From Advenella incenata (GTDB lineage: Bacteria; Pseudomonadota; Gammaproteobacteria; Burkholderiales; Burkholderiaceae_B), in NCBI RefSeq assembly GCF_004217095.1, contig NZ_SHKO01000001.1, positions 2,433,652 through 2,497,651 on the forward strand: a DNA stretch of 64,000 bases, read 5' to 3'. Numbering within the stretch: position 1 is the first letter of the stretch; each line of letters begins with the position of its first letter. Below are positions 20,508 through 30,933 of the stretch, in pieces. Made by a program: the position numbers and the translations under genes. Below the pieces are notes generated by a model that did no database searches, was not told the origin of the DNA, and worked only from the letters and a program-made list of their open reading frames with translations.

Positions 20508-23315
20508 ATGAATTGTATCCAATCCCTGCAAAGCGCTCTATCCTGGTCCGGCTATCTGCGCCGCCGCCTTGATGCGCGACCCGAGATCCAGCAGCAAATA
20601 CTGGCAGACTCGGCTGAACCCATCACGTCTGCGCGTATCGAGCAATGGTCGCACGAGCTGGCTGCCGGCGTAGGCGCTCCCGCCACCCAGGTCTGGGAAA
20701 TCGAGCACTGCCGGATCATCCTGCGCAAGCTGCGCAGCCGTCTGTTCGACACACTGGTCGTGCGAGATACAGGCGGCGAGGCAACGCTGGAAGAAGTGAC
20801 CCACGCCATGTCCTTTCTGGCTGACTTCGCCGTTGCCCAGGCGTACCGCAGCGTGATGACCGATATGGTTCAGGTCCATGGCGCACCCATGGATCCGGCA
20901 ACAGGCAAACCCATGGAAATGATCATTCTGGGGATGGGCAAGCTGGGCGGATATGAACTGAATGTCTCATCGGACATTGACCTGATCATGCTGTACCCCG
21001 AGGAAGGCGAAACCACCGGACGGCGCCCACTGAGCCATCACGAATTCTATGGCCGCCTGACCCGGCGCATGATGCCGATCCTGTCCGATCAGGATGCCAA
21101 CGGCCAGGTTTTCCGCACAGATCTGCGCCTGCGTCCGGATGGCGACGCCGGTCCCCTGGCCTGGAGCCTGGACGCGCTGGAAAACTACCTGATCGCCCAG
21201 GGACGTGAATGGGAACGCTACGCCTGGCTCAAGGCGCGCATCATTCAGGCACAGGCGCTCGAGGGTAGCGCGCCAGCGCCCTACGCCCAGCAATTGGAAA
21301 GCCTGCGGCTTCCCTTCATTTATCGCAAATATTTCGACTTCGATACGCTGGCCTCGCTGCGCCAGTTGCGTGAGCGGATCCGCCAGGACTGGCAGCGACG
21401 CGCCCTGTCAAAAAATGGCGTCGACACGGTTCACAATATCAAGCTTGGGGAAGGCGGCATTCGCGAAATCGAGTTTGTGGTGCAGCTGTCGCAATTGATC
21501 AAGGGCGGTCGCCTGCCCACCATCCAGGAACCCTGCCTGATCAAGGCGCTGCACGCTGAAGTCAGCGCCGGGCTGATCGCGCCGGAAACAGGCAACAAGC
21601 TCGAAGAGGCATACCGCTTTTTACGCCGGGTCGAACATTTTCTGCAATACCGGGAAGATGAACAGACCCACCTGCTGCCCAACGATCAGGAGCGCATGGC
21701 GGCACTGGCCACCGTGCTGGGTTTGACCCCAACCGATTTCACCGCCAGGCTGGCTGCTCATCGGCAGTTTGTGGCAGATACTTTTCGCGATGCCTTTCGC
21801 ATTGCCGGCCTGAACGACGACCAGAGCAACGGCCAGCAACCGCAAGCATGCGATACGGAGCACCGCGACGACAGAAACCTGGAAGATATCATCAAGCAGC
21901 ATTTTGCCGAACATGATTCAAACGATGTCGAGCACCGGCTGGAAGCGTTGCTGGGCAGCTCCCGTATTCGCAGTTTGTCCAACAGCAGTCGCGCACGTCT
22001 GGAAAAACTGCTGCCGGCCGTCATCCAGGCAGCCTCACGCACGCCCTTGCCCAATACTGCCTGCGCGCGGCTGTTCGATTTGATTGAAACCATTGCGCAA
22101 CGCAGTTCTTACATTGCCCTGCTCGCCGAGTTTCCTGACACCCTGGCCCGCGTAGCGCGAATCATGGCGTCCAGTCCCTGGGCCGCCAGCTATCTGACCG
22201 CCAATCCGATTCTGCTCGATAGTCTGATTGAGTGGAACAGCCTGATGGAACCGGTCAACATCGCACAGACCGCCGAACAGCTGGACAAGGAACTGGATGC
22301 CTGCGTCCTGCATGACGGCACCCCGGACGTGGAGCAGCAAATGAACGTCATGCGTGATGTGCAGCGCCAGGTCAGTTTTCAGTTGCTGGCACAGGACCTG
22401 GAAGGCGAACTGACAGTGGAAAAACTGGCTGACCAGCTCTCGGGCCTGGCCGATGTACTGCTGCAGGAAAGCCTGGAGCGCGTCTGGCCGCTGGTGCGGC
22501 CAAAACAGATACAACCGGACGACCCGCTTTATCATATGCCGAGATTTGCAGTGATCGCCTACGGCAAGCTGGGTGGCAAGGAACTGGGCTATGCGTCCGA
22601 TCTGGACCTGGTCCTGCTGTTTGACGACCCGGGCGACTATGCCCTGGAAGTGTATGCCAAGCTTGGTCGTCGCTTAAGTACGTGGCTGTCCAGCATGACC
22701 TCGTCTGGCCGGCTGTACGAGATCGATTTGCGCCTGCGCCCTGACGGCGACGCCGGTTTGCTGGCGGTATCGGTGGATACCTTTGAAAAATATCAGCGGG
22801 AACATGCCTGGGTCTGGGAACATCAGGCGCTTACGCGTGCACGCTTTTCAGCTGGCGACCCCGAGATCGGCAAAACCTTCGAGCGTATCCGCCGTGATAT
22901 TCTTCTGCTGCAGCGCGACCCGGACAAGCTCAAACAGGAAGTGATTGAAATGCGTGCCAGAATTCGTGCCGGGCACCCAAACAAAACCGAATTATTCGAT
23001 GTGAAGCACGACCATGGCGGGATGGTGGATATCGAGTTCATTACCCAGTATTGCGTCCTGGCCTACGCAAACCAGCACAAGCAACTTCTGGAAAACCTTG
23101 GAAATATTGCCCTGCTCAATATTGCCGGCGAGGTTGGCATTCTGAATGCCGAGCATGCCCGCAAAACGGCGGACAGCTATCGTATTCTGCGACGCATGCA
23201 GCACGCCGTCAGGCTCAAGGGTGACGAAAAGGCCAGGATTAATCAGTCGCTGCTGACTGAAGAACGAGCCGCGGTATGTACGCTTTGGGATGATGTTTTC
23301 GGGGAAAACACTTGA
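20508..23315 (+). CDS. glnE: Bifunctional glutamine synthetase adenylyltransferase / adenylyl-removing enzyme
   Basis: A 935-residue enzyme that adds AMP to, or removes it from, glutamine synthetase according to the state of PII and the glutamine level. Two nucleotidyltransferase domains are visible. The N-terminal one has [20 protein letters not shown] and a second Asp in [16 protein letters not shown]. The C-terminal one has [20 protein letters not shown] and [16 protein letters not shown]. The length is normal. It shares nitrogen control with the urea block but sits in an unrelated transcription unit, divergent from yhdP. Confidence 0.95.
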   Translation: MNCIQSLQSALSWSGYLRRRLDARPEIQQQILADSAEPITSARIEQWSHELAAGVGAPATQVWEIEHCRIILRKLRSRLFDTLVVRDTGGEATLEEVTHAMSFLADFAVAQAYRSVMTDMVQVHGAPMDPATGKPMEMIILGMGKLGGYELNVSSDIDLIMLYPEEGETTGRRPLSHHEFYGRLTRRMMPILSDQDANGQVFRTDLRLRPDGDAGPLAWSLDALENYLIAQGREWERYAWLKARIIQAQALEGSAPAPYAQQLESLRLPFIYRKYFDFDTLASLRQLRERIRQDWQRRALSKNGVDTVHNIKLGEGGIREIEFVVQLSQLIKGGRLPTIQEPCLIKALHAEVSAGLIAPETGNKLEEAYRFLRRVEHFLQYREDEQTHLLPNDQERMAALATVLGLTPTDFTARLAAHRQFVADTFRDAFRIAGLNDDQSNGQQPQACDTEHRDDRNLEDIIKQHFAEHDSNDVEHRLEALLGSSRIRSLSNSSRARLEKLLPAVIQAASRTPLPNTACARLFDLIETIAQRSSYIALLAEFPDTLARVARIMASSPWAASYLTANPILLDSLIEWNSLMEPVNIAQTAEQLDKELDACVLHDGTPDVEQQMNVMRDVQRQVSFQLLAQDLEGELTVEKLADQLSGLADVLLQESLERVWPLVRPKQIQPDDPLYHMPRFAVIAYGKLGGKELGYASDLDLVLLFDDPGDYALEVYAKLGRRLSTWLSSMTSSGRLYEIDLRLRPDGDAGLLAVSVDTFEKYQREHAWVWEHQALTRARFSAGDPEIGKTFERIRRDILLLQRDPDKLKQEVIEMRARIRAGHPNKTELFDVKHDHGGMVDIEFITQYCVLAYANQHKQLLENLGNIALLNIAGEVGILNAEHARKTADSYRILRRMQHAVRLKGDEKARINQSLLTEERAAVCTLWDDVFGENT

Positions 23316-23403
23316 AAATAAAGAGATTTTTTAAAAAAACCGTCAATCTGCCCGGGAAATATCCTAAAATGATGAATTAGGAAACGACTTATCTCTGATC
23401 GCC

Positions 23404-24075
23404 ATGATTACTGTTACCGATATTGAACGCCCCACCCTTGCCTTGCCCGAAGGACACGGCAAAGTGCTGCTGCATTCATGCTGTGCCCCGTGTTCGGGCG
23501 AAGTCATGGAAGCCATGCTGGCATCGGGCATCAACTACTCCATCTTTTTTTACAATCCAAACATTCATCCGGTCCGTGAGTATGAAATCCGCAAGGACGA
23601 GAACATACGCTTTGCGCAACAACACGGCATTGAATTTATTGATGCCGATTACGACGTAGACAATTGGTTCGACCGGGTCAAAGGCATGGAAAATGAGCCC
23701 GAACGAGGCATTCGCTGTACCGCCTGCTTCGATATGCGTTTTGAGCGCACTGCGTTGTATGCACACGAACATGGATTCGATACGATTACCAGTTCGCTTG
23801 GCATTTCACGCTGGAAGGACATGAACCAGATTAACGGCAGTGGCGAACGTGCAGCCGCGCGCTATCCTGAGTTGGTGTACTGGACCTACAACTGGCGCAA
23901 AGGCGGCGGTTCGGCCCGCATGATCGAGATCAGCAAGCGCGAAGAATTCTATCAACAGGAATACTGTGGTTGTGTGTATTCATTGCGCGACACCAACCGG
24001 CATCGCCGTGCTCAGGGACGTGATCGCATCACGATCGGGGTAAAATTCTACGGCAAGCAGGAAGAAACGCTTTAA
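23404..24075 (+). CDS. queH: Epoxyqueuosine reductase QueH
   Basis: A 223-residue enzyme of the DUF208 family that reduces epoxyqueuosine to queuosine in tRNA and replaces the cobalamin-dependent Que[16 protein letters not shown] at the N-terminus and [14 protein letters not shown] in the middle supply paired cysteines, and [11 protein letters not shown] near the C-terminus supplies more, for iron-sulfur and metal binding. It follows glnE by 88 bases. A strong terminator-like hairpin lies 140 bases downstream. Confidence 0.88.
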   Translation: MITVTDIERPTLALPEGHGKVLLHSCCAPCSGEVMEAMLASGINYSIFFYNPNIHPVREYEIRKDENIRFAQQHGIEFIDADYDVDNWFDRVKGMENEPERGIRCTACFDMRFERTALYAHEHGFDTITSSLGISRWKDMNQINGSGERAAARYPELVYWTYNWRKGGGSARMIEISKREEFYQQEYCGCVYSLRDTNRHRRAQGRDRITIGVKFYGKQEETL

Positions 24076-24214
24076 AACAGGCATTGCCTGCTAGACACGG
24101 TCGGTGGTGCAGAAAGCTGCGGCCCAGGACTGACAACAAAACCAACCGCCTGGTTTTCCGGCATTGGCCAAGCCAATGCGTGTTGCCGCCACCAAAACCA
24201 GCGCTGTCATCATA

Positions 24215-24262
24215 CAAAAAAGGACTGAACCCCGTATCACACAGGTTTCGGTCCTTTTTTTA
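24215..24262. terminator. Bidirectional terminator between queH and exbD
   Basis: AAAAAAGGACTGAACC and GGTTTCGGTCCTTTTTTT face each other across a short loop, with one bulge and one wobble pair. T-tracts follow on both strands, so it can end queH transcripts from the left and exbD transcripts from the right. Confidence 0.8.
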
Positions 24263-24316
24263 CCCTGGAACGCCATCTGATAGCGCCTGCTAGACACAGC
24301 CTGCCGAAGCAGACCT

Positions 24317-24847
24317 TTATTGGGCTGGTGTTGCCGCAGCGCCAGCGCCGGCAGACGTCGCCGGTGCTCCTGCTTGAGGCTTGCCGGCGCCGCTATCTCT
24401 AGCGTTTTCCGAACCGCCAGCAGCACTCTCGCTGCCAGGTTGGGTAATAAAGCCCAGTTTTTTCAACCCGGACCCTTTTGCCATGGAAAGTACCTGCGCC
24501 AGCGCCTCGTAACGCGTATCGGCATCAGCGCGGATTCTCAGCTCTGGTTGCGGGTCTTGCTTGCCTTCGTTGACAAACATTTCCCTCAGGTCACTCTGCT
24601 CTACCGGAGCATCATTCCAGTAAATAGTGCCGGACTTGTCCATCGCCAGATCAATAATGACTGGTTCCTGCTCTACCGGCTTGCTGCTGACCTGGGGCAG
24701 ATCGATCTTGATCGAATGCGCCATTAGTGGCGCTGTAATGATAAAGATCACCAGCAGCACCAGCATCACGTCAATCAACGGCACCATATTGATTTCGGTC
24801 ATGGGGCTGGCCGAACCGTTTTTTTGATCAAAGCTTCCAAAAGCCAT
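24317..24847 (-). CDS. exbD: Biopolymer transport protein ExbD
   Basis: A 176-residue energy-transducing protein with one N-terminal membrane helix (IDVMLVLLVIFIITAPLM) containing the conserved Asp of the proton path in the motif EINMVPLIDVMLVLL. A periplasmic domain follows (ELRIRADADTRYEALAQVLS). The last 35 residues are an unusual Gly/Ala/Pro-rich tail. AGGAG precedes the ATG at 24847. It is the third gene of a tonB-exbB-exbD operon that powers outer-membrane siderophore receptors. Confidence 0.92.
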   Translation of the reverse strand: MAFGSFDQKNGSASPMTEINMVPLIDVMLVLLVIFIITAPLMAHSIKIDLPQVSSKPVEQEPVIIDLAMDKSGTIYWNDAPVEQSDLREMFVNEGKQDPQPELRIRADADTRYEALAQVLSMAKGSGLKKLGFITQPGSESAAGGSENARDSGAGKPQAGAPATSAGAGAAATPAQ

Positions 24848-24864
24848 GGTTATCTCCTGTGTGA

Positions 24865-25656
24865 CTAACGACCGCCGCCGCCACGCAAACTGCGCACTTT
24901 GGGGTTCTGGCTTTCAAACTGCTGGCCGGTTGTCACAAATGCGTACAGGTCGTGGGCGAATGCATCCAGACGGGCAAGCATGACACGGTTGCGACGAACA
25001 AAGGCGTTATAGGCCAGCACTGCCGGAATGGCAACAGCCAGGCCAAGGCCGGTCATGATCAGCGCCTCGCCGACCGGGCCTGCAATTTTATTGATGGTAA
25101 CGCCCGCTTCGGCCATGCCAATACCGATCAGGGCGTGATAAACACCCCACACGGTTCCGAACAACCCGACAAACGGCGCAGTCGAGCCAATGGAACCCAG
25201 AACAGACAGCCCGTTCTCGGCCTGGGCCGTTTCCTCATCAATCACTTTTTTCATACGGCGAGCGACAAACTCCGCATTGGTACCCAGTTCGGCCAGATTG
25301 CTCGCGCCATAACGACTGTGATGATCACGCGCATGCAGCGCCTGGTCGGCAAGACGCGAGAACGGATCGTGCGCGCCAAATTTGTGCAAATCCTGATCAA
25401 CTTGCTCCAGAGACTGCGAACTCCAGAAGCGCTGCAGGAACCGGTTTCCCTTGCGGGTTCCGCTGATATTCATTAGTACCTTGACCACGATCAGGTACCA
25501 GGTAACCAGCGCCATCAGAACAAGAATACCGAACAGGGATTTGCCGACAATATCGCTCTGCATAAGAAAATCCATAATGCCGGGATTCTGCGGCGTAGTT
25601 TCCGTTGTCGCCTGAGCTAGGGCGACCAATGTGGATGACAGCCAGGGGGTAGTCAT
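24865..25656 (-). CDS. exbB: Biopolymer transport protein ExbB (MotA/TolQ/ExbB family)
   Basis: A 263-residue membrane protein with three hydrophobic segments: IVGKSLFGILVLMALVTWYL in part, and the pair around LSVLGSIGSTAPFVGLFGTVWG and IAGPVGEALIMTGLGLAVAIPAV. The GLFGTVWG and GPVGEAL motifs are diagnostic. It forms the proton-driven motor with ExbD; the genes are 17 bases apart. An acidic N-terminal extension is exposed to the periplasm. Confidence 0.93.
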   Translation of the reverse strand: MTTPWLSSTLVALAQATTETTPQNPGIMDFLMQSDIVGKSLFGILVLMALVTWYLIVVKVLMNISGTRKGNRFLQRFWSSQSLEQVDQDLHKFGAHDPFSRLADQALHARDHHSRYGASNLAELGTNAEFVARRMKKVIDEETAQAENGLSVLGSIGSTAPFVGLFGTVWGVYHALIGIGMAEAGVTINKIAGPVGEALIMTGLGLAVAIPAVLAYNAFVRRNRVMLARLDAFAHDLYAFVTTGQQFESQNPKVRSLRGGGGR

Positions 25657-25671
25657 GATGAATAAATTCCT

Positions 25672-26538
25672 TTATTGAAAAACAATAGGTATATCGGCGA
25701 TGGAGTCCCGGGGAACGCCATTTTCTGAATAGGGTTTAAAACGGGCGCGCCGTACCGCACTCAGGGCAGCATCATTGAGCGAGTCATAGGGCAGCGCCTG
25801 GCGCAGTGTCGCGCTTTTGACCGTGCCAGCCGTTGAAATATGCACCCGGACAATGACAGTTCCCGATTCACCACGCATTTTTGCTGCGCGCGGATAGGTT
25901 GGCTTTGGCTTGACCAGATAACTGACCGATGACACGACCTTGGGGGCCTGATTGGTTTGGCCACCCGAAGGCTTGGCGTTCGCGCCATTGCTAACGCCCA
26001 CCGGCTTGAGCGAAATATTCCGATCAATCTTGATATTGGACAGATTGGGCGCTGGCTTGACCGGCGGTTTCGGTTCAGGCTTTGGTTTCGGCTTGGGCTT
26101 CGGTTTGGGTTTTGGCTTCGGCTTAGGTTTGGGTTCCGGTTTTGGCTCCGGTTTTGGTTCAACCACAGGCTTGGGTTCGGGCTTGAGCTCGTACACCGGC
26201 TCCGGCACAGGCTCGGGAGGTGGAATAATTTCTTCCTGAACCGGTTCCGGCTCAGGTTCAGGCTGGGGTTCTGGTTCTGGTTCTGGTTCCGGCTCAGGTT
26301 GCACCTCTGGCTCGGGGGCCGGCGCCAGTTCCTCGCCTTTCGGAGGCGGACGTACCGGTTCGTCGATAATCGTTACCATTACCGGGGCATCGATCGCTTT
26401 GACAATGGGTGGCGTCAGATCCAGTGTGCCAAGCCAGGCAGCACCTGACATTAATGCCAGCGCTGCAGCCAGGCCAGTGAGCCGAAAGCTCAGGGGAACC
26501 GCCGCGGGAGAATTTGATCCGTTAAACATGCTCAACAT
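25672..26538 (-). CDS. tonB: Energy-transducing protein TonB
   Basis: About 288 residues if started at the ATG at 26538, which has AAGG five bases upstream; an in-frame start at 26628 would add 30 residues ahead of the anchor. A single N-terminal helix ([18 protein letters not shown]) anchors it. A periplasmic rod follows: an acidic Glu-Pro repeat and then a basic Lys-Pro repeat, which together span the periplasm. The C-terminal domain has [20 protein letters not shown] and [20 protein letters not shown], typical of TonB. It lies 15 bases upstream of exbB, with a Fur-like box before it. Confidence 0.92.
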   Translation of the reverse strand: MLSMFNGSNSPAAVPLSFRLTGLAAALALMSGAAWLGTLDLTPPIVKAIDAPVMVTIIDEPVRPPPKGEELAPAPEPEVQPEPEPEPEPEPQPEPEPEPVQEEIIPPPEPVPEPVYELKPEPKPVVEPKPEPKPEPKPKPKPKPKPKPKPKPKPEPKPPVKPAPNLSNIKIDRNISLKPVGVSNGANAKPSGGQTNQAPKVVSSVSYLVKPKPTYPRAAKMRGESGTVIVRVHISTAGTVKSATLRQALPYDSLNDAALSAVRRARFKPYSENGVPRDSIADIPIVFQ

Positions 26539-26660
26539 ACGTGCCTTGTGCAGGCAATTACAGCAGACAGCGCTTGGCGCGGGAACCGCACCCAGCGAAA
26601 ATACATTAGATAATATGAATGAAACCAATGTTGATCTGCAGGTCAGCCTATTATTGTAAT

Positions 26661-26679
26661 AATAACTATTCTCATTTTC
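26661..26679 (-). promoter_or_regulatory. Fur-box-like operator upstream of tonB
   Basis: On the minus strand the site reads GAAAATGAGAATAGTTATT, matching about 14 of 19 positions of the Fur consensus GATAATGATAATCATTATC, including both AAT cores. It lies some 120 bases before the tonB ATG. Iron-dependent repression of tonB-exbB-exbD is the expected result. Confidence 0.7.
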
Positions 26680-26920
26680 AATAAATTTCTTGAATTATGT
26701 GCATGTAATGATGCCCAATACGTAACAATGGTTTTACAGTATGGCCGAATCGTTCTATCGCCGCGTCTGCAAAAGTGCACACTATTTTTTCAAGTTGGCA
26801 CACCCACCAAGCGAGCGCAGTCTCGCGTCCTTTTTTTGTATCTTTATGTAATAAAGGCGCACTCGGCAATATTTCGAACGCAATTTGTTGTCATCCGTTC
26901 ACACTTCATTGAGTACAGAC
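26680..26920. other. Intergenic region between tonB and the cold-shock gene
   Basis: About 240 AT-rich bases. The frame read on the minus strand at 26678-26869 encodes 63 residues with no family features or ribosome site, so I do not call it a gene. Apart from the flanking Fur box and terminator nothing is recognised. Confidence 0.5.
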
Positions 26921-26950
26921 GAAAAAATACCGCCCGTAGGCGGTATTTTC
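26921..26950 (-). terminator. Rho-independent terminator of the cold-shock gene
   Basis: On the minus strand ATACCGCC and GGCGGTAT pair around a TACG loop, followed by six T residues. C(UACG)G is an exceptionally stable tetraloop. The stop codon of the cold-shock gene is about 18 bases upstream. Confidence 0.88.
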
Positions 26951-26967
26951 AGCACAGCGCAAATAAA

Positions 26968-27177
26968 TTACTTGGCTGAAACTTCTTTAGCTTGAGGACC
27001 TTTAGGGCCTTCAGCAACCACGAATGTTACTTCCTGGTTTTCTTGCAGTGATTTGTAGCCTGTACCGATGATGTCTGTGTGGTGCACAAACAGATCTTTA
27101 CCACCTGAGGCGGGCTTGATGAAACCAAAGCCTTTCTCGTTATTAAACCACTTTACAATTCCTGATTCTGTCGACAT
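26968..27177 (-). CDS. CspA-family cold-shock protein
   Basis: A 69-residue single cold-shock domain that binds single-stranded nucleic acid. RNP1 is KGFGFIKP and RNP2 is DLFVHHTDI, both intact, with [14 protein letters not shown] at the N-terminus. The chain is acidic-neutral and ends [15 protein letters not shown] leader of at least 100 bases precedes it, as in cold-inducible csp genes, with paired segments around GAGATAAAATCC and CTATCTC. Whether it is cold-induced or constitutive cannot be told. Confidence 0.95.
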   Translation of the reverse strand: MSTESGIVKWFNNEKGFGFIKPASGGKDLFVHHTDIIGTGYKSLQENQEVTFVVAEGPKGPQAKEVSAK

Positions 27178-27415
27178 GTCGATTTCCTGATGTATAAATA
27201 AACTGAGATAAAATCCTATCTCTGGGACAAGACTTCAAGGAGACGACACATGCAAACAGTACCGCTGTAACCAGAAGCCTATTTCGTATAACCGAAGCAC
27301 GGCTTCCTTTAACTTGAATATCTTATGTGTGACACTATGTCGGTAAAAAGAACCTGTGTCAATGAATATTTATGAACTGACGTCAATACAACTGTCATTA
27401 AACTTTAATTTATAC
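27178..27415. other. Leader and promoter region of the cold-shock gene
   Basis: About 240 bases between the cold-shock ATG and the clpB terminator, without a gene. GAGATA at 27208-27213 and TATCTC at 27217-27222 form a small hairpin just upstream of the start. The far end is AT-rich, as expected for a promoter. No precise promoter is assigned. Confidence 0.45.
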
Positions 27416-27447
27416 AAAAAAAAGCCCGGGAAATACCCGGGCTTTTA
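27416..27447 (-). terminator. Rho-independent terminator of clpB
   Basis: On the minus strand AAAGCCCGGG and CCCGGGCTTT pair over a five-base loop and are followed by eight T residues. It lies 19 bases after the clpB stop codon. Confidence 0.92.
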
Positions 27448-27465
27448 TACAGAAACGTAGCGGCT

Positions 27466-30063
27466 TTAGCCCGCAATATCACTGTTTTCGCGGCTGAACA
27501 AAAAAACGCCGTCTTTTATATCGACCAAGACAGTGTCTCCAGGGCCGAATTCTCCCTCGAGAATTTTTCTTGCCATGCCGTTTTCCACGTGTTGCTGAAT
27601 TGCACGTTTCAACGGCCTTGCCCCGAATACCGGATCGAAGCCGCTTTTTGCCAGCAAAGCCAGTGCCGCATCTGAAACATGCAAATGCATATCCTGACCA
27701 GCCAGCCGGGCTGCCAGACGATCCAGCTGAATCCGGGCAATAGAGGAGATCTGCGCGCTGTCCAGCGAATGAAATACCACCACCTCGTCAATGCGGTTCA
27801 GAAATTCAGGCCGGAATGCCTGTTTCACGTCCTCCCAGACCACTTGCTTGATCGCTTCATAAGACTCGCCAACCATATTCTGAATGTGATGCGAACCCAG
27901 ATTCGAGGTCATCACAATCACCGTATTGCGAAAATCTACCGTGCGCCCCTGCCCGTCTGTCAAACGGCCATCATCCAGCACCTGCAACAGGATATTGAAC
28001 ACATCCGGATGGGCCTTCTCCACCTCGTCCAGCAAAATGACGCTATAAGGCTTGCGCCGCACCGCTTCGGTCAGGTAACCGCCCTCTTCATAGCCGACAT
28101 AACCCGGGGGCGCCCCGATCAGGCGTGCCACCGAATGCTTCTCCATGAACTCGCTCATATCGATACGCACCAGGTGATCTTCCGAATCGAACAGGAACCC
28201 GGCCAGGGCCTTGGTCAGTTCGGTTTTACCAACACCGGTCGGGCCCAGAAACAGGAAGGATCCATACGGCCGTGACGGATCGGACAGACCTGCGCGCGAG
28301 CGCCGGATCGCGTCGGAAACCAGCGTCACCGCCTCATCTTGCCCTACCACACGTTTATGCAGGAAATCTTCCATGCCAAGCAGTTTTTCACGCTCTCCCT
28401 GCATCATTTTGGATACAGGGATGCCGGTAGCGCGGGAAACCACTTCTGCAATTTCTTCGGCCCCAACTTCGGTGCGCAGCAGGCGTGGCTTGCCCTTGCT
28501 GGACTCTTCCGATTCGGCAGCCTTCAGGCGGCCTTCCAGTTCGGGCAGGCGGCTGTATTGCAACTCGGCCAGTTGCTCGTACTGGCCCTTGCGCTGAAAC
28601 TCAGCCATTTGCGCCCTGACCTTCTCAATTTCTTCCTTGATCGACTGCGCACCCTGCACCGCCGCTTTTTCGGCTTTCCAGATCTCTTCGTAGTCGTTGT
28701 ACTCGCGTTGCAGCTTTTCCAGCTCGTCCTCAATCGCTTTCAGGCGGCGGGCAGATGCATCGTCGGTTTCCTTACGCACCGCCTCGCGTTCAATTTTCAG
28801 CTGGATGATCCGGCGATCCAGGCGATCCATGACTTCAGGTTTCGAATCGATTTCCATGCGGATACGCGCCGCAGCCTCGTCGATCAGGTCAATCGCCTTG
28901 TCCGGCAAAAAACGGTCTGTGATATAGCGATTGGACAGCTCGGCTGCCGCCACAATGGCCGGGTCAGTAATATCGACACCGTGGTGCAACTCATATCGCT
29001 CCTGAAGACCGCGCAATATGGCAATTGTGCTTTCAACGTCGGGTTCGTTGATCAGCACTTTCTGGAAGCGCCGCTCCAGTGCGGCGTCCTTCTCAATGTA
29101 CTTACGGTATTCATCAAGCGTGGTGGCGCCGATACAATGCAATTCGCCGCGCGAAAGCGCTGGCTTGAGCATATTGCCGGCGTCCATCGCCCCTTCGGCC
29201 TTGCCTGCGCCTACCATTGTATGGATTTCGTCGATGAAAACGATATTACTACCGTCATCCTGTGCCAGTTCCTTGAGCACTGCCTTGAGGCGTTCCTCGA
29301 ACTCACCGCGATATTTGGCTCCGGCCAGCAATGCGGCTAGATCCAGTGACAGCACGCGTTTTCCGCGCAAGGTTTCGGGCACTTCATCATTGACAATGCG
29401 CTGCGCCAGGCCTTCCACGATGGCTGTTTTACCCACGCCAGGCTCGCCGATGAGTACCGGGTTGTTTTTGGTGCGCCGCTGCAGAATCTGGATGGCCCGT
29501 CGGATTTCGTCATCGCGGCCAATGACCGGATCCAGCTTGCCCATGCGGGCTCGTTCAGTCAGGTCCGTGGTGTATTTCTTCAACGCCTGACGATTGCTTT
29601 CGCCTTCCTGGTCTTGCACGGCTGCGCCGCCCCGAACAGCTTCAATGGCCGCTTCGAGCGCTTTTTTCTGCAGGCCGGAGTCGCGCAAGATGCGGCCGGC
29701 CTCGCCTTTATCTTCGGCCAATGCCAGCAAAAACAATTCACTTGCAATAAAAGCATCACCCCGCCGGGCCGCTTCCTTGTCTGTTGCGGTCAGCAGCGCA
29801 TTCAGTTCGCGACTGATCTGCACATTGCCTTCGGCTCCCTGCACCTGTGGCAGAGACTTGATAGCACTATCCAGTGCCGGGCCGACGCGATTGACCGCAA
29901 CGCCGGCACGCGCCAGCAGACTGCCGGCGCCGCTATCGGTGTCACCCAGCAAGGCAGAAAGAACGTGAACCGGCTCAATGTACTGATTATCATTACGGCC
30001 GGCAATACTTTGGGCGTCAGCTAGCGCCTGTTGAAATTTTGTAGTTAATTTGTCAAATCTCAT
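27466..30063 (-). CDS. clpB: ATP-dependent disaggregase chaperone ClpB
   Basis: An 865-residue Hsp100 chaperone that extracts proteins from aggregates together with DnaK. The N-domain starts [19 protein letters not shown]. The first AAA module has Walker [14 protein letters not shown] (about residue 205) and Walker [20 protein letters not shown] coiled-coil middle domain follows ([19 protein letters not shown]). The second AAA module has [15 protein letters not shown] (about 605) and ends with the [12 protein letters not shown] sensor. The ATG at 30063 gives the family N-terminus; 22 upstream in-frame codons are discarded. Confidence 0.97.
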   Translation of the reverse strand: MRFDKLTTKFQQALADAQSIAGRNDNQYIEPVHVLSALLGDTDSGAGSLLARAGVAVNRVGPALDSAIKSLPQVQGAEGNVQISRELNALLTATDKEAARRGDAFIASELFLLALAEDKGEAGRILRDSGLQKKALEAAIEAVRGGAAVQDQEGESNRQALKKYTTDLTERARMGKLDPVIGRDDEIRRAIQILQRRTKNNPVLIGEPGVGKTAIVEGLAQRIVNDEVPETLRGKRVLSLDLAALLAGAKYRGEFEERLKAVLKELAQDDGSNIVFIDEIHTMVGAGKAEGAMDAGNMLKPALSRGELHCIGATTLDEYRKYIEKDAALERRFQKVLINEPDVESTIAILRGLQERYELHHGVDITDPAIVAAAELSNRYITDRFLPDKAIDLIDEAAARIRMEIDSKPEVMDRLDRRIIQLKIEREAVRKETDDASARRLKAIEDELEKLQREYNDYEEIWKAEKAAVQGAQSIKEEIEKVRAQMAEFQRKGQYEQLAELQYSRLPELEGRLKAAESEESSKGKPRLLRTEVGAEEIAEVVSRATGIPVSKMMQGEREKLLGMEDFLHKRVVGQDEAVTLVSDAIRRSRAGLSDPSRPYGSFLFLGPTGVGKTELTKALAGFLFDSEDHLVRIDMSEFMEKHSVARLIGAPPGYVGYEEGGYLTEAVRRKPYSVILLDEVEKAHPDVFNILLQVLDDGRLTDGQGRTVDFRNTVIVMTSNLGSHHIQNMVGESYEAIKQVVWEDVKQAFRPEFLNRIDEVVVFHSLDSAQISSIARIQLDRLAARLAGQDMHLHVSDAALALLAKSGFDPVFGARPLKRAIQQHVENGMARKILEGEFGPGDTVLVDIKDGVFLFSRENSDIAG

Positions 30064-30087
30064 GATTCTTCCCATGTCATTCATTAC

Positions 30088-30105
30088 GGCCAGACATATC
30101 TGGCC
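30088..30105. repeat. Inverted repeat in the clpB leader
   Basis: GGCCAGA, four bases, TCTGGCC: a perfect seven-pair stem 25 bases upstream of the clpB ATG, between the candidate heat-shock promoter and the start codon. It could be a leader hairpin or an operator. Confidence 0.5.
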
Positions 30106-30118
30106 AGGTTGCTTAATA

Positions 30119-30145
30119 CATAATGGCAACTACCTACATTTCAAG
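30119..30145 (-). promoter_or_regulatory. Candidate sigma-32 heat-shock promoter of clpB
   Basis: On the minus strand CTTGAAA (30145-30139) equals the sigma-32 -35 consensus. After 12 bases comes CCATTATG (30126-30119), an incomplete match to CCCCATNT. Transcription would start about 45-50 bases before the ATG. clpB is a heat-shock gene in most bacteria, which supports the assignment. Confidence 0.6.
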
Positions 30146-30247
30146 ATGTAAGACAAGACAGTTTTTGACTCAAGATAAAGACTGTTAGCCAAAGAAAGGT
30201 AACCCAGCCAGTACAATCAAATTTTAACTGCTCCGATTGACCTTTCA

Positions 30248-30892
30248 ATGAATTCAGGCTTTCCCGACACTGCTGCCAAGTGCGACCCCCTTGTCGCCAG
30301 TAACCTGTTGCCTCAGCGTGTCGTGCTCGATACCTGTGTGCTCATGTCCACCATTCTGAAGAATTTGCTGCTGCGTCTGGCGCAATCGGGCATGTTCGAA
30401 CCTGTCTGGGGCGACTATATCGGCCAGGAATGGCGCCGCAACGCCAGCCGCGTCTGGACGGTGTCCGAGCAGGACATCGCCATCCATTGGCAGGATATGC
30501 AATCTGCCTTTCCGCGGGCCGATATGGGAATTGTCAGTCAATTCGAAACGGGGCTATCCAAAAGCGACCCCAAGGATTGGCATGTCATTGCGGCAGGCCG
30601 CGCCGCGCTGGCACTGTACCCCGGCCAATCTGTCTGTATTCTGACCCGAAACCTGCGGGACTTCAACCGCAGCGAACTGCGCCTGCTGGGTTTGTCACTA
30701 TTTGACCCTGACCAGTTTCTGGTCAAATGCTACGAATTGGACCCTGATTTGCTGACGCAACTGCTGGCGCTGATTCCCGACGATGCCGTAATGATCGGCC
30801 GACCCCGCGAGCCCCTGGAGACGGTCCTGAAGCGCGAGCGCCTGTTTCGCCTGAATAGCCTTATTGCCCAGGACGTCAGCGCGGCTGCCTGA
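30248..30892 (+). CDS. PIN-domain protein, no adjacent antitoxin
   Basis: A 214-residue protein with an N-terminal PIN domain. VVLDTCVLMSTILKN (Asp28) gives the first acidic metal ligand, and SDPKDWHVIAAGRAA and CILTRNLRDFNRSEL give later acidic positions. PIN domains are Mg/Mn-dependent RNases. The protein is longer than typical VapC toxins (about 130 residues), and no small antitoxin gene lies upstream: clpB is divergent and the NRDE gene follows by about 40 bases. A stand-alone RNase or DNA-linked function is possible. The C-terminal third (PREPLETVLKRERLFRLNS) is not assigned. Confidence 0.75.
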   Translation: MNSGFPDTAAKCDPLVASNLLPQRVVLDTCVLMSTILKNLLLRLAQSGMFEPVWGDYIGQEWRRNASRVWTVSEQDIAIHWQDMQSAFPRADMGIVSQFETGLSKSDPKDWHVIAAGRAALALYPGQSVCILTRNLRDFNRSELRLLGLSLFDPDQFLVKCYELDPDLLTQLLALIPDDAVMIGRPREPLETVLKRERLFRLNSLIAQDVSAAA

Positions 30893-30933
30893 TCAAACAG
30901 CCCCAGACCATTGTTTCATGAAGGACGCTTTCC

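Noticed and set aside
24320..24727. Plus-strand frame opposite exbD
   Set aside because: It is a shadow of exbD, whose family motifs are intact on the minus strand.
26678..26869. 63-codon minus-strand frame before tonB
   Set aside because: It overlaps the Fur-like box, has no ribosome-binding site and no recognisable features.
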